64,000 nt of DNA from Streptomyces sp. NP160. GTDB taxonomy: Bacteria; Actinomycetota; Actinomycetes; Actinomycetales; Quadrisphaeraceae. A program made the translations under genes and the position numbers. The stretch lies in NCBI RefSeq assembly GCF_006335115.1, contig NZ_VDMJ01000015.1, forward strand, positions 62,001 to 126,000, read 5' to 3'. The notes under the pieces are model-generated. The model was not told where the DNA came from and made no database searches. It worked only from the letters and a program-made list of their open reading frames with translations. Shown one piece after another: positions 34,103 to 43,925 of this stretch (position 1 is the stretch's first letter; the number at the start of each line of letters is the position of its first letter).

Positions 34103-36388
34103 GTGAGTGACAGCCCGCAGTCCGTGCTGGCCCGCAGCGAGGACGACGGGCGGGGCGGCACCGCCACCACCTCCGGACCGGACCTGGAGGTCCGCACCAC
34201 CGTGCACGGCAACGAGCCGACCCTCTCCATCGACCCGTCGGAGCAGCCCTCGCCCCGGCTCGTGGAGCTGGCCGCCGCGCACGGCGTGGCCACCGAGTAC
34301 TGGGACTGGAAGGGCGGCCACATCACCGTCTCGCGCGCCACGGTCGTGGCGGTGCTGAGCGCGATGGGCATCGCCTGCAGCAGCGAGGACGACGTCGAGG
34401 CCGCCCTGGCCGCGCACGAGCTGGCGCCGTGGCGCCGGGCGCTGCCGCCGGTCGTCGTCGTGAGGTCCGGCCGGGAGGCCACCGTGCCGGTGCACGTGGC
34501 CGCCGGCACGCAGGTGCACGTCTCGGTGGTGCTGGAGGACGGCGGGCAGCACGAGCTGGCGCGCGCGTCCTCCGGTGACGCCGCCGGTGCCCGCGAGGTG
34601 GACGGCGAGCGGCGTGAGGAGCAGCTGTACGCCCTGCCCACCGACCTCCCGACGGGCTACCACGAGCTGCTCGTCACTACCGGGGGCGGGGCCTCCGCGG
34701 TCCGGGAGGCCACCGCGCCGCTCGTGGTCACCCCCGACCTGCTGGAGCTGCCCGAGGCGATCGCCGGCCCCGGTCACCGCTGGGGCTTCATGGCGCAGCT
34801 GTACTCGGTGCGCAGTCGCGCCTCGTGGGGCCTCGGTGACCTGGCCGACCTCGGCGAGCTGCTCGACTGGTCCGGCCGCGACCTGGGCGCCGACTTCCTG
34901 CTCATCAACCCGCTGCTCGCCGCCGAGCCGGTCGGCCACCAGCAGGACAGCCCCTACCTGCCCACCACGCGCCGGTTCACCAACCCGATCTACCTGCGGG
35001 TGGAGGACGTGCGGGAGTTCGCCTACCTGCCCGCCACCGACCACGCCCTCGTGGAGTGGCAGGCCGAGCCGCTCATGGCCCGCAACACCGACCCCGGCCA
35101 GCTCGACAGGGACTCCGTGTGGGCCGCCAAGCGCACCGCGCTGAAGACCGTCTTCGAGGCGGGGCGCAGCCCCGCCCGGCAGGCCGCCTTCGACGCGTTC
35201 CGGGTCCGCGAGGGCCAGGGCCTCGCCGACTACGCCCTGTGGGCCGCGATGATCGAGCACTTCGGCGAGGGGCAGCCCTGGCCGCAGGAGGCCTCCCGCG
35301 TCGGCTCGCCGCTGGTCGAGCGGCTGCGCGAGGAGCTCTCGGGCGCCATCGAGTTCCACGAGTGGCTGCAGTGGCAGTGCGACGAGCAGCTGGCCCGCGC
35401 CCAGGCGACCGCCACCGAGGCCGGCATGGCCCTCGGCGTCATGCACGACCTCGCCGTGGGCGTGCACCCGTCCGGTGCCGACGCCTGGGCGCTGCGCGAC
35501 GTGCTCGCCACCGGCGTCTCCGTGGGTGCCCCGCCGGACGCCTTCAACCAGCAGGGCCAGGACTGGTCCCAGCCGCCGTGGCAGCCGGTGGCCCTGGCCG
35601 AGGCCGGGTACGCGCCGTGGCGCGACATGGTCCGCACGATCCTGCGCCACGCCGGGGGCATCCGCGTCGACCACGTCCTCGGCCTGTTCCGCCTGTGGTG
35701 GGTGCCCAACGGCTCCGGGCCGGGCGCGGGCACCTACGTCCGCTACGACCACGACGCGCTCGTCGGCATCCTCTGCCTGGAGGCCGCCCGCGCCGGCGCC
35801 GTCGTCGTCGGGGAGGACCTGGGCCTGGTCGAGCCCTGGGTGCGCGGCTACCTCACCGAGCGCGGCGTGCTCGGCACGTCCGTGCTCTGGTTCGAGAAGG
35901 ACGGCGAGGGCCAGCCGCTGCCGCCGCAGTCCTGGCGCGAGCTGTGCCTGGCCACGGTCAACACCCACGACCTGCCGCCGACCGCCGGCTACCTCGCCGG
36001 GGAGCACATCGACCTGCGCGACCGCCTCGGCCTGCTCACGCGCTCGGTGGAGGAGGAGCGCGCCGCGGACGAGGCCGACCGCGCCGCGGTGCTGGCGCAG
36101 CTGCGCGACCTCGGCCTGCTGGGGGAGCGGCCCACCGAGCGCGAGGTGGTGGAGGCCCTGCACGCGTTCCTGCTGGCCACGCCCGCCAAGCTGGTCGGCG
36201 TCGCGCTCACCGACGCCGTCGGCGACCGCCGCACGCAGAACCAGCCCGGCACCTCCGACGAGTACCCCAACTGGCGCGTCCCGCTGACGGACGGCGCCGG
36301 CGAGGTGGTCCTCGTCGAGGAGCTGCGGGAGCGCCCGCGGGTGCTGTCGCTGGCCGAGCTGGTCAGCAGCAGCGGCGACGACGACTGA
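34103..36388 (+). CDS. malQ: 4-alpha-glucanotransferase MalQ
   Basis: A 761-residue GH77 enzyme that transfers glucan segments between maltodextrins in glycogen or maltose metabolism. Residues: nucleophile Asp in 'GIRVDHVLGLFRLWW' (near 520), acid/base Glu in 'VVGEDLGLV' (near 575) and third carboxylate in 'NTHDLPPTAG' (near 620). An N-terminal extension of about 220 residues with the beta-rich actinobacterial domain precedes the barrel. GTG start at 34103 with GGAGCTCC upstream. Confidence 0.95.
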   Translation: MSDSPQSVLARSEDDGRGGTATTSGPDLEVRTTVHGNEPTLSIDPSEQPSPRLVELAAAHGVATEYWDWKGGHITVSRATVVAVLSAMGIACSSEDDVEAALAAHELAPWRRALPPVVVVRSGREATVPVHVAAGTQVHVSVVLEDGGQHELARASSGDAAGAREVDGERREEQLYALPTDLPTGYHELLVTTGGGASAVREATAPLVVTPDLLELPEAIAGPGHRWGFMAQLYSVRSRASWGLGDLADLGELLDWSGRDLGADFLLINPLLAAEPVGHQQDSPYLPTTRRFTNPIYLRVEDVREFAYLPATDHALVEWQAEPLMARNTDPGQLDRDSVWAAKRTALKTVFEAGRSPARQAAFDAFRVREGQGLADYALWAAMIEHFGEGQPWPQEASRVGSPLVERLREELSGAIEFHEWLQWQCDEQLARAQATATEAGMALGVMHDLAVGVHPSGADAWALRDVLATGVSVGAPPDAFNQQGQDWSQPPWQPVALAEAGYAPWRDMVRTILRHAGGIRVDHVLGLFRLWWVPNGSGPGAGTYVRYDHDALVGILCLEAARAGAVVVGEDLGLVEPWVRGYLTERGVLGTSVLWFEKDGEGQPLPPQSWRELCLATVNTHDLPPTAGYLAGEHIDLRDRLGLLTRSVEEERAADEADRAAVLAQLRDLGLLGERPTEREVVEALHAFLLATPAKLVGVALTDAVGDRRTQNQPGTSDEYPNWRVPLTDGAGEVVLVEELRERPRVLSLAELVSSSGDDD

Positions 36389-36435
36389 CGGCTGACGGCT
36401 GACACCTGCGGGCCGTCGCCTGGCAGCATCGGGGT

Positions 36436-37236
36436 GTGACCCGGTCGACGACGGCGCTCGCGGTGGGCGCCGGCGCCCTCGCCGTCGCCCTGCTGGCGTC
36501 CGCCTGCACCGGGGGGACGGGCTCGGGGGGCGGGTCGTCCTCCTCCTCCGCCACCGGCGGCGCGACGACGACGAGCCCGGCGCCGACCACGGGCCTCGTG
36601 CGCGCCGACGCCACCGACGCCGCGCCACCGCCGCGCCCCACCCCGCGGGAGGGGCTGGGACGCCTCGAGGACCAGCCCTACGGGTGCGGCACGAGCGCCC
36701 CGCCGTGCGAGGTGTGGCTGCCCGTCGTCGCCACGGGCCCGGCCGAGCTCGTCAACAGCAGGCTGCGCGCGTCGGCGGACTACGGCGTGCGCGTGGCCTC
36801 CGCCTCCGACGGCCCCCACGCCGTCTCCGGCCGCAGCGAGGTGACCGTCAACGACGGGCGGACCCTGCAGGTGCTCATCGAGCTGTACGACGAGCCGTCG
36901 GTGGACGCCGAGCCCGTCGAGTCGGTGACGACCGTGGCGCTCACCGCCGACGACGCCTCGCCGGTCTTCCTGGCCGACCAGCTGGCCGACCCCGACGCGG
37001 CCTGGGCCGTGCTCGTGCAGGAGGCCACCGACGCCGGCGCCGAGGACGGGCTCGTCGCCGAGCGCCCGCTGGAGGCGTCGGCGGAGCAGTTCGCCGACTG
37101 GCAGGCGGGGACGAGCGGCGTGGAGGTCTGGTTCCAGCGCGGGGAGTTCGGCCCGGGTGTGACGAGCGTGGTGCTGCCCTGGGAGGCGGTCCTGCCGCTG
37201 ATGACCCCCGGGGGACGGGCGCTGCTGGCCCCCTAG
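36436..37236 (+). CDS. Putative secreted lipoprotein, unknown function
   Basis: A 266-residue protein with a lipoprotein signal peptide ('LLASACTGG', Cys near residue 23), a Gly/Ser/Thr-rich linker to about residue 60, and a folded domain of 190 residues with two cysteines ('YGCGTSAPPCEVW') near its start. Family unrecognised. GTG 36436 (a GTG two bases before is out of frame). It lies 47 nt after malQ and nearly abuts the Eis-like gene, so all three may be one operon. Confidence 0.65.
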   Translation: MTRSTTALAVGAGALAVALLASACTGGTGSGGGSSSSSATGGATTTSPAPTTGLVRADATDAAPPPRPTPREGLGRLEDQPYGCGTSAPPCEVWLPVVATGPAELVNSRLRASADYGVRVASASDGPHAVSGRSEVTVNDGRTLQVLIELYDEPSVDAEPVESVTTVALTADDASPVFLADQLADPDAAWAVLVQEATDAGAEDGLVAERPLEASAEQFADWQAGTSGVEVWFQRGEFGPGVTSVVLPWEAVLPLMTPGGRALLAP

Positions 37237-37237
37237 C

Positions 37238-38518
37238 GTGGAGGCCGTGAGCTCACGTCGGCAGCACGGGCAGCAGGTCGAGGTCAGGGCGGTCGATCCG
37301 GACGAGCAGCTGGCGTGGCTGTCGTCCTCCCGCCGGACGTTCCTGCACCCCAGGACCGTCACGCCCGAGCACGTCGAGCACCGCCGGCCCGCGTGGGAGG
37401 GGCAGCGGCTGACCGGCGCCTTCGACGGCGAGCGCGTGGTGGGCACGTACCGCTCGTGGGACTGGCCGCTGCCCGTGCCCGGCGGCCCGGGGCACGCGCT
37501 GCTCACCGACCACGTCAGCTCCGTCACCGTGGCGCCGACCCACCGCCGCCGCGGGATCCTCACCCGGATGATCACCGCCGATCTGCGGGCGGCGAAGGAG
37601 CGCGGCGTGCCGATGGCCTACCTCGTCGCCGGGGAGGCGCCCATCTACGGGCGGTACGGCTTCGGTGCCGCCGTCGGCGGGCAGGTCCTCGAGGTGCGCG
37701 CCCCGGCGCCGCTCGCGCACCTGCCCGCTCCGGTGGAGGACGTGGTGGTCGAGCTGGTCGAGGACGCCGACCTGCGCGCCGAGGCCCCTGCGCTGCACGC
37801 CGCCGTCGCCGCCTCCCGCCCGGGCGCGGTGCGGCGCCCGGAGCGGTATTGGGACGAGGTGCTCGGCCTGGCTCCCGGGCCCGGCGAGGAGTCCTCGGAC
37901 CGCCGGCCGGCGCTGCTGGCGCGCGACGCCACCGGCGCCGCCGCGGGCGTCGCGCGCTACCGCACCCACGAGCGGTGGGAGGGTATGCGGCACGACACCA
38001 CCCTCGAGGTCAGCGACCTCTTCGCCGCCACGCCCGCCGCGCAGGCGGCGCTGTGGCAGCACCTGCTGTCGGTGGACATCGTCGACCGCGTCCGCGTCAC
38101 CGACCGACCCCTGGACGACCCGCTGCCCGAGCTCCTCCACGACCGCCGCCGAGCCCTGCCGGTGGAGGCCAGCGACCACCTGTGGACCCGGCTGCTCGAC
38201 GTGCCCGCGGCGCTCGCGGCCCGCGGGTGGCTGGGGCCGGAGGGGGCGTGCGTGCTGGAGGTGCACGACGCGCTGGGGCTGGCCGGCGGCCGGTGGCGCC
38301 TCGACCTGGAGGCGGGGAGCGTCGTGGCCGTGGCCACGGCGGCGGAGCCCGACGTCTCGTGCGACATCGGCGCGCTGTCGGCCGCCTACCTGGGGGAGAC
38401 CCCCCTCGTGGCGCTGGCGGCGGCCGGACGGGTGCGCGGGGAGGCGGCCGCGGTGGCGCGGCTGTCAGCGCAGCTGGCCTGGCGGCCGACCACCTGGCCG
38501 ACGCTCGGCCACTTCTGA
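37238..38518 (+). CDS. Eis-like GNAT acetyltransferase
   Basis: A 426-residue enzyme of the Eis family, with two GNAT-like domains and a C-terminal sterol-carrier-like region. 'SSVTVAPTHRRRGILTRMI' (about residues 90-108) holds the acetyl-CoA R-x-x-G/A motif; 'YGRYGFGAAV' follows. Eis in mycobacteria acetylates aminoglycosides and protein lysines; the target here is unknown. GTG 37238 is used; GTG 37247 is equally possible. Confidence 0.85.
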   Translation: MEAVSSRRQHGQQVEVRAVDPDEQLAWLSSSRRTFLHPRTVTPEHVEHRRPAWEGQRLTGAFDGERVVGTYRSWDWPLPVPGGPGHALLTDHVSSVTVAPTHRRRGILTRMITADLRAAKERGVPMAYLVAGEAPIYGRYGFGAAVGGQVLEVRAPAPLAHLPAPVEDVVVELVEDADLRAEAPALHAAVAASRPGAVRRPERYWDEVLGLAPGPGEESSDRRPALLARDATGAAAGVARYRTHERWEGMRHDTTLEVSDLFAATPAAQAALWQHLLSVDIVDRVRVTDRPLDDPLPELLHDRRRALPVEASDHLWTRLLDVPAALAARGWLGPEGACVLEVHDALGLAGGRWRLDLEAGSVVAVATAAEPDVSCDIGALSAAYLGETPLVALAAAGRVRGEAAAVARLSAQLAWRPTTWPTLGHF

Positions 38519-38522
38519 CACC

Positions 38523-38592
38523 GGAACCGCAGCCGAGCGCCCGGCTGCGGTTCCCGAGGGGTCAGGAGCCGCAACCGGGCGCTCGGCTGCGG
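38523..38592. repeat. Paired palindrome of a second family, copy D
   Basis: GGAACCGCAGCCG with CGGCTGCGGTTCC (38523-38554, 13-bp perfect stem, 6-nt loop) and a related imperfect palindrome CCGCAACCGGGCG...TGCGG (38569-38592), centres 42 bp apart. Begins 4 nt after the Eis-like gene and faces a convergent gene. Confidence 0.75.
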
Positions 38593-38601
38593 GAAGGGGG
38601 G

Positions 38602-39651
38602 TCAGTGGTCCTTGCCGGAGCCCTTGCCCTGGCCGTTCGAGGAGCCCTTCGCCTCGGAGCCCGACCCCTTGCCGGAGCCCTTGCCCGAGCCGCCGTCGTC
38701 GCCGCTCTCGACCTCGGAGGACGACGACGAGGCGCTCGGAGCGGTCGCGGTCGCGCTCGTCGAGGGCGCCGGCGCGCTGCTGGACGAGGAGGTGGGGGTG
38801 CCGCCGGAGCGCGCCTCGCGCCGGGCGTCGTTGCGGGCGTGCGCCGCGCCGCTGACGGCCTGGCCGTCCACGCCGCCGGAGCGCGCCTGGCTGCTCACCC
38901 AGGGACCCATCCCGCCGCTGGTCGGCGGCGCGACGGGGACGGACGTCGGGCCGTCGGACGGGGTCGAGCCGCCGTCGTCGTCGCCGTCCTCGGAGGGCTC
39001 ACCGGTGGAGGGCGCCTCGGCCGGGGCGGACGTCGGGTCGGACGTCGCGCCGGTGCGGGGGGTGCCGGAGGGCTCCTCGGTGGGCGCGTCGGTGGGGGTG
39101 TCCGTCGGAGCGGTGCTGGGGTCGGTGCTCGGGTCCGTGCTGGGATCCGTGGTCGGGTCAGCGGCGGGGTCGGTGCTGCTGTCGCTGGTCGGTGCCTCCA
39201 GCGGCGTCACCGCCGAGACCGTGGCCGCGAAACCGTCCTGCACCGGACCGGGCAGCGCGCCGGCAGCACCCGCTCCGACCACGGCGACGACGAGGACCGC
39301 GCCGGCGGCGGCGCCGGCGCGGGCAGCGCTGACAGCGGCCACGCGGCGGCCGACGGCGGTGAGGGTCTGGCGGGTCAGGGTCACGGGGTGCCTCCACGAG
39401 AGCGCAGGCCGCACCGGTGCGGGGGCGGCCGGGTCCGCGCCGTCGGCCCGGGCGGGCGTCACGGCGGTGTCGGTGAGGTGACCGGTGGCCAGCAGGACGG
39501 CGAGGTCGGCGCTGGGGCGGTGCGGCTGGCGGGCCACGGCGCGCACGTCGCGCGCGAAGGCCTCCAGCCGCGCCGCCGACGGCGCGTCGCCGCCCGCGCG
39601 CAGCGCGCGGACGTCCTCGTCGAAGGATCGCGTCCTCGGGTCGTCGGTCAT
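38602..39651 (-). CDS. Membrane protein with low-complexity extracellular tail (anti-sigma-like)
   Basis: A 349-residue protein. N-terminal cytosolic region of about 90 residues ('RSFDEDVRALRAGGDAPSAARLEAF', pattern seen in proteins cotranscribed with ECF sigmas), one hydrophobic segment near 110-130, then 220 residues rich in Thr, Ser, Pro, Asp, Gly and Lys with repeats such as TDPSTDPSTDPST and GSGKGSGKG. Its start overlaps the sigma-factor stop (ATGA), so it probably binds or restrains that sigma. The repetitive tail reflects extracellular or wall localisation. No zinc-type anti-sigma motif seen. Confidence 0.7.
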   Translation of the reverse strand: MTDDPRTRSFDEDVRALRAGGDAPSAARLEAFARDVRAVARQPHRPSADLAVLLATGHLTDTAVTPARADGADPAAPAPVRPALSWRHPVTLTRQTLTAVGRRVAAVSAARAGAAAGAVLVVAVVGAGAAGALPGPVQDGFAATVSAVTPLEAPTSDSSTDPAADPTTDPSTDPSTDPSTAPTDTPTDAPTEEPSGTPRTGATSDPTSAPAEAPSTGEPSEDGDDDGGSTPSDGPTSVPVAPPTSGGMGPWVSSQARSGGVDGQAVSGAAHARNDARREARSGGTPTSSSSSAPAPSTSATATAPSASSSSSEVESGDDGGSGKGSGKGSGSEAKGSSNGQGKGSGKDH

Positions 39652-40283
39652 CTCGTCTCCGTCATCGCCGGGGAGGTCCGCGGGGTCGCGCGGTCGTCGC
39701 GGCACTGGGCCGACAGGGTGAGCAGGCCCCGGCGCTGCAGGGCCTTCACGGACGCGGGCGTCTTCCCGAGCACCCGGGAGACCTCGTCCACCGACAGGTC
39801 GCCGAGCACCCGCAGGAGGACGACGGCGCGCTGGTCGCGGGGCAGCTGCGCGCACAGGTCGTGTACGCGGGAGGTGCCGAGGGAGGCGAGCGCCTCCTCC
39901 TCGGCGTCGCCACCGGGCAGGCCAGCGGTCGTGGTGTCGTCGTGGACGTCGACGTCGGCGAGCGCCGGCCGGCGCGAGGCCCGCCGCCAGGAGTCGGCCA
40001 GGCGCCGGTGGGCGATGGTGAAGACCCAGGCGCGGAAGCCCGCCTCGTCGCCCGCGAAGCGGCCGATGCCGGTGAGCACGCCGACGAAGACCTCGCTGGC
40101 GAGGTCGTCGGGCTCCGCGGCGCCGTGCAGGCGCAGGTACCCGGTGACCGGGCCGGCGAGCTCGCGGTAGAGGGTCTCCAGCGCCCACGGCGCGCCGGTG
40201 CGCGCGGCGTCGAGGACCTGCGGGAAGGCCGGACCGATCACCGGACGGCCGCGCGCAGAGCGGGGTGGTGCACGCCGCAGCAT
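39648..40283 (-). CDS. ECF-type RNA polymerase sigma factor
   Basis: A 211-residue protein with sigma region 2 ('LYRELAGPVTGYLRLHGAAEPDDLASEVFVG' then 'FRAWVFTIAHRRLADSWRR', the -10 recognition helices) and region 4 ('LPRDQRAVVLLRVLGDLSVDEVSRVLGKTPASVKALQRRGL', -35 binding). Redirects RNA polymerase to a stress or envelope regulon. ATG 40283 is used; a GTG at 40239 would give a more compact protein, and neither has a good ribosome site. Coupled to a membrane protein downstream. Confidence 0.88.
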   Translation of the reverse strand: MLRRAPPRSARGRPVIGPAFPQVLDAARTGAPWALETLYRELAGPVTGYLRLHGAAEPDDLASEVFVGVLTGIGRFAGDEAGFRAWVFTIAHRRLADSWRRASRRPALADVDVHDDTTTAGLPGGDAEEEALASLGTSRVHDLCAQLPRDQRAVVLLRVLGDLSVDEVSRVLGKTPASVKALQRRGLLTLSAQCRDDRATPRTSPAMTETR

Positions 40284-40330
40284 CGGCGGTCGCGCTCGGT
40301 CCCTTGAGCCTCCCGTCCCGTCCCGGCTCC

Positions 40331-40407
40331 TGCGCACCTTCCGCGGAAAGTGCGCACAGAAGGGCCCCCTTCTCGCACTTTCCGCGGAAAGTGCGAGAAG
40401 GGGGCCC
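40331..40407. repeat. Paired palindrome, copy C
   Basis: Short copy 40331-40356 (one mismatch) and a 46-bp perfect palindrome 40362-40407 (arms GGGCCCCCTTCTC outside the core), centres 41 bp apart, between the pepN stop (40421) and the sigma-factor start. Confidence 0.92.
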
Positions 40408-40420
40408 GGGGGGTGGGGGG

Positions 40421-43078
40421 TCAGCGCAGCAGGTCGCGCTCCTGGGCGCGCAGCGCGCGGGCCACGCCGTCGCGCTGCTCGCTGACGAGCCGCTTGAGCG
40501 CCGGCAGGTCCTCCGGGGCCTGGGCGAGCCAGGCGTCGGTGCGGTCGAGCAGCGCCGGCGAGGCGAGCAGCACCGGGTAGAGCCCGGTCACCACCTGCTG
40601 GGCGATCTCGTTGGTGCGCATCCGCCAGGTGCCCTCGATCGAGGCGAAGTACGGCTCGACGAACGGCTCCAGCAGCGCTGCGTCGTGGACGCGGGCGAAG
40701 CCGCCGATGACGGCGGCCCGCTCGGCGTTGGCCAGGCCGGGCTCCGCCGAGGAGGCCACCAGCTGCGACCACGCCGCCTGCTTGGCGCCCGGGTCCGGCA
40801 CGGCCGCCCGGGCCCCGGCGGCGGCGAGCCGGCCGGAGGCGGTGTCGTCGCGGGCGAGCTCCGCCGCGATCTCCGCCTCCCCGGCGCGGCCCTCGACGAC
40901 GAGCGCGGTGAGCAGCTCCCAGCGCAGGTCGGTGTCCACGGACAGGCCCTCCAGCGAGGCGTCGCCGGACAGCCACCCGGCCACGGCGTCCAGCTGCTCC
41001 GGCGTGCGCCCCCACCCCGCGGCGGCGGTGGCCAGCTGCAGCTGCGCGTCGCTGCCGGGCTCGGCGGCCAGCGCCAGGTCCATGAGCGAGGCCGCGACGC
41101 CGGCCACGACGTCGTCGCGGTGGCCGGGCGCGGTGTACAGCCGCGTCGCGGAGGTCAGCTGCTGCAGCAGCGTGCGCAGCACCGAGGAGGTCGCCGGGGT
41201 CGACTCGACCGCGACGTTGTCGAGGACGAGGTCCACGAAGTCGCGGGCCGCCATCTCCGCGTCGCGGGCCATGTCCCACGCGGCCGACCACACGAGCGTG
41301 CGGGGGAGGGCGTCCTCGATGGCCGACAGGTGCTCCACCGCGGTGGCGAGCGACGACGGGTCGAGCCGGACCTTCGCGTAGGCGAGGTCGTCGTCGTTGA
41401 GGAGCAGCAGGTCGGGAGCGTCGCGCCCGGCCAGCTCGCCGAGCTGGCCGGCGATGTCGGTGCGCTCGCCGTCGACGTCGACCTCCACCCGGCCCGTCCG
41501 GACCAGGCGCGGGGCGGCGCCGGCGGCCGGTGCGTCGCCCGCGTCGTCGTCCTCAGCGGCAGCGCTGGCCGGGTGCCCGCCGTCCGCAGGCACGTGGAGG
41601 TCGTAGAAGCCCACCGCGAGGCGGTGGGGGCGCTGCACCGGGTGCTCGGGCGGCGTGGTCTGGGTGACCACGAGCGACGTGATGGCGCCGTCGTCAGAGG
41701 TGTGCACCTCCGGCTTCAGCGTGGTCACGCCGGCCTTCTCCAGCCACACGCTCGACCAGGCGGCCAGGTCGCGGCCCGAGGTCGCCTCCAGCTCCCGCAG
41801 CAGGTCGGCCAGGGTGGCGTTGGAGAAGGAGTGCGCGCGCAGGTAGCGGCGCACGCCCTCGAAGAACGCGTCGCGGCCCACGTAGGTGACCAGCTGCTTG
41901 AGCACGCTGGCGCCCTTGGCGTAGGTGATGCCGTCGAAGTTCACCTCCACCGCCTCGAGGTCGACCATGTCGGCCACGATCGGGTGCGTGCTCGGCAGCT
42001 GGTCCTGCCGGTACGCCCACGCCTTCTCCATCGAGGCGAACGTGGTCCACGCGTCGGTCCAGCGGGTGGCCTCGGCGGTGGCGAGCGTGGAGGCGTACTC
42101 CGCGAAGCTCTCGTTGAGCCAGAGGTCGTCCCACCAGCGCATGGTCACGAGGTCGCCGAACCACATGTGCGCCAGCTCGTGGAGGATCGTCACCGCACGG
42201 CGCTCGACCACGGCCTCGGTGGGCTTGGACCGGAAGACGTAGCGCTCCAGGAAGGTCACGGCGCCGGCGTTCTCCATGGCCCCGGCGTTGAACTCCGGCA
42301 CGAACAGCTGGTCGTACTTGGGGAACGGGTAGGGGATCTCGAAGAGGCCCTCGTAGAAGGCGAAGCCCGCCCGGGTGATGTCCATGACCTCGTCGGCGTC
42401 GAGGTGCTCGGCGAGGCTCTGGCGGCAGAACACCCCGAGCGGCACGGTGCGGCCGTCACTGCTCGTGAGCTCGCCGCGCTCGACGTGGTACGGCCCGGCG
42501 ACGATCGCGGTGACGTAGCTGGACAGCACCGGAGTCGGCGCGAAGCGCCAGGTCGCCGCGCCCTCGTGCGCGGGCGTCGGCTCCGGCGTGGGGGAGACCG
42601 AAACGACCGTCCAGTGGTCGGGAGCGGTCACCGTGAACGTGAAGACGGCCTTGAGGTCGGGCTGCTCGAACACCGCGAAGACGCGGCGCGAGTCGGCCAC
42701 CTCGAACTGCGAGTAGAGGTACACCTCGCCGTCGACCGGGTCGACGAAGCGGTGCAGCCCCTCGCCGGTGTTCATGTAGGCGCAGTCGGCGACGACGACG
42801 ACCTCGTTCTCCGCCGCGAGCCCGTGCAGCTGCACGCGCACCCCGTCGGCGACCTCGTGCGCGTCGAGCGCGGTGCCGTTGAGCACCACCTCGTGCACGT
42901 GCGGGGCGACCAGGTCGAGGAACGTCGAGGCGCCCTCGCGCGCGGTGAACCGCACGGTGGTCTTCGAGCGGAACGTCGTCGGGGCCCCGCCACGACCGGT
43001 GAGGTCCAGCTCGACGTCGTAGGAGCTGACGTCGACGAGCGCGGCGCGCTCGGCGGCCTCCGCCCGGGAGAGGTTCAT
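40421..43078 (-). CDS. pepN: Aminopeptidase N (M1 family)
   Basis: An 885-residue zinc aminopeptidase that removes N-terminal residues from peptides in the cytosol. '[11 protein letters not shown]' (near residue 275), zinc motif 'HELAHMWFG' (near 310) with downstream Glu in '[10 protein letters not shown]', and ERAP1-like C-terminal helical domain. ATG 43078 gives the family start '[15 protein letters not shown]'; the longer frame is not supported. The palindrome pair follows 13 nt after its stop. Confidence 0.95.
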   Translation of the reverse strand: MNLSRAEAAERAALVDVSSYDVELDLTGRGGAPTTFRSKTTVRFTAREGASTFLDLVAPHVHEVVLNGTALDAHEVADGVRVQLHGLAAENEVVVVADCAYMNTGEGLHRFVDPVDGEVYLYSQFEVADSRRVFAVFEQPDLKAVFTFTVTAPDHWTVVSVSPTPEPTPAHEGAATWRFAPTPVLSSYVTAIVAGPYHVERGELTSSDGRTVPLGVFCRQSLAEHLDADEVMDITRAGFAFYEGLFEIPYPFPKYDQLFVPEFNAGAMENAGAVTFLERYVFRSKPTEAVVERRAVTILHELAHMWFGDLVTMRWWDDLWLNESFAEYASTLATAEATRWTDAWTTFASMEKAWAYRQDQLPSTHPIVADMVDLEAVEVNFDGITYAKGASVLKQLVTYVGRDAFFEGVRRYLRAHSFSNATLADLLRELEATSGRDLAAWSSVWLEKAGVTTLKPEVHTSDDGAITSLVVTQTTPPEHPVQRPHRLAVGFYDLHVPADGGHPASAAAEDDDAGDAPAAGAAPRLVRTGRVEVDVDGERTDIAGQLGELAGRDAPDLLLLNDDDLAYAKVRLDPSSLATAVEHLSAIEDALPRTLVWSAAWDMARDAEMAARDFVDLVLDNVAVESTPATSSVLRTLLQQLTSATRLYTAPGHRDDVVAGVAASLMDLALAAEPGSDAQLQLATAAAGWGRTPEQLDAVAGWLSGDASLEGLSVDTDLRWELLTALVVEGRAGEAEIAAELARDDTASGRLAAAGARAAVPDPGAKQAAWSQLVASSAEPGLANAERAAVIGGFARVHDAALLEPFVEPYFASIEGTWRMRTNEIAQQVVTGLYPVLLASPALLDRTDAWLAQAPEDLPALKRLVSEQRDGVARALRAQERDLLR

Positions 43079-43199
43079 GCCCTGCTGGTGGTCCGCCGGC
43101 TGCCCGGCGCCGTCTTCGTGGTGGCTGGTCCGCACCCGTCCGATGCTCCCACGCGGGCGCGCCGGGCAGACGAGCCGGGCCGGTGGTGTTATCGGTGGC

Positions 43200-43844
43200 A
43201 TGACTGACGCAGCGCAGAGCGCCTCGAAGAGCCCCGTCGACTTCTGGTTCGACCCCATCTGCCCGTGGGCGTGGATGACGTCGCGCTGGATCCTCGAGGC
43301 GGCGAAGGTGCGCGACATCGACGTCACCTTCCGCGTCATGAGCCTCGCTGTGCTCAACGACGGGCGCGACCTGCCCGAGGAGTACCAGGAGATGATGAAG
43401 AAGGCGTGGGGCCCGGTGCGCGTGGTGACCGCCGCCAAGGAGCTGCACGGCCAGGAGGTCGTCGAGCCGCTCTACACGGCCATCGGCACCCGCATCCACC
43501 CGGGCGGTGAGAAGGACTTCGAGGCCGCCGTCGTCGGCGGTCTCGCCGACGTCGGGCTGCCGGCCGAGCTCATCCGCTTCGCCGGCCTCACCGAGTACGA
43601 CGAGCTGCTCAAGGCCTCCCACTACGAGGCGATCAACCGCGTCGGTGACGACGTCGGCACCCCCGTCATCGGCGTGGCCGGGAAGGACGGCGAGCAGGGG
43701 CCGGCGTTCTTCGGCCCCGTCATCACGCCGGCGCCCAAGGGCGAGGAGGCCGGGAAGCTGTGGGACGGCGTCACCGCGGTGGCCGCCTACCCGGGCTTCT
43801 ACGAGCTGAAGCGCACCCGCACGCAGGGCCCGGTCTTCGACTGA
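43200..43844 (+). CDS. Mycothiol-dependent nitroreductase-like DsbA-family protein (Rv2466c type)
   Basis: A 214-residue thioredoxin-fold protein with '[17 protein letters not shown]' at residues 16-32; Cys of the CPWAW motif is the redox centre. The close match to Rv2466c, which reduces oxidised species with mycothiol and activates nitro prodrugs, suggests the same role. ATG 43200; frame upstream is not conserved. Confidence 0.9.
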   Translation: MTDAAQSASKSPVDFWFDPICPWAWMTSRWILEAAKVRDIDVTFRVMSLAVLNDGRDLPEEYQEMMKKAWGPVRVVTAAKELHGQEVVEPLYTAIGTRIHPGGEKDFEAAVVGGLADVGLPAELIRFAGLTEYDELLKASHYEAINRVGDDVGTPVIGVAGKDGEQGPAFFGPVITPAPKGEEAGKLWDGVTAVAAYPGFYELKRTRTQGPVFD

Positions 43845-43862
43845 CCCACCCCTCCCGAGCGT

Positions 43863-43909
43863 GACCACGGGCGGTCGGCCACCCAGGCGGTGGTCGACCG
43901 CCCGTGGTC
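43863..43909 (+). terminator. Hairpin after the Rv2466c-like gene
   Basis: A 21-bp stem (43863-43883 with 43889-43909) with one G-U pair and a 5-nt loop, 18 nt after the stop and 16 nt before the rpiB start. Confidence 0.75.
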
Positions 43910-43925
43910 GCCCGGGGGTGCCAGG

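Noticed and set aside
30439-34641. A 1,400-residue open frame that could be a fused S9 peptidase-MscS protein
   Set aside because: The S9 gene occupies a different frame. Only the part from GTG 31638 onward is MscS; the rest is a high-GC shadow.
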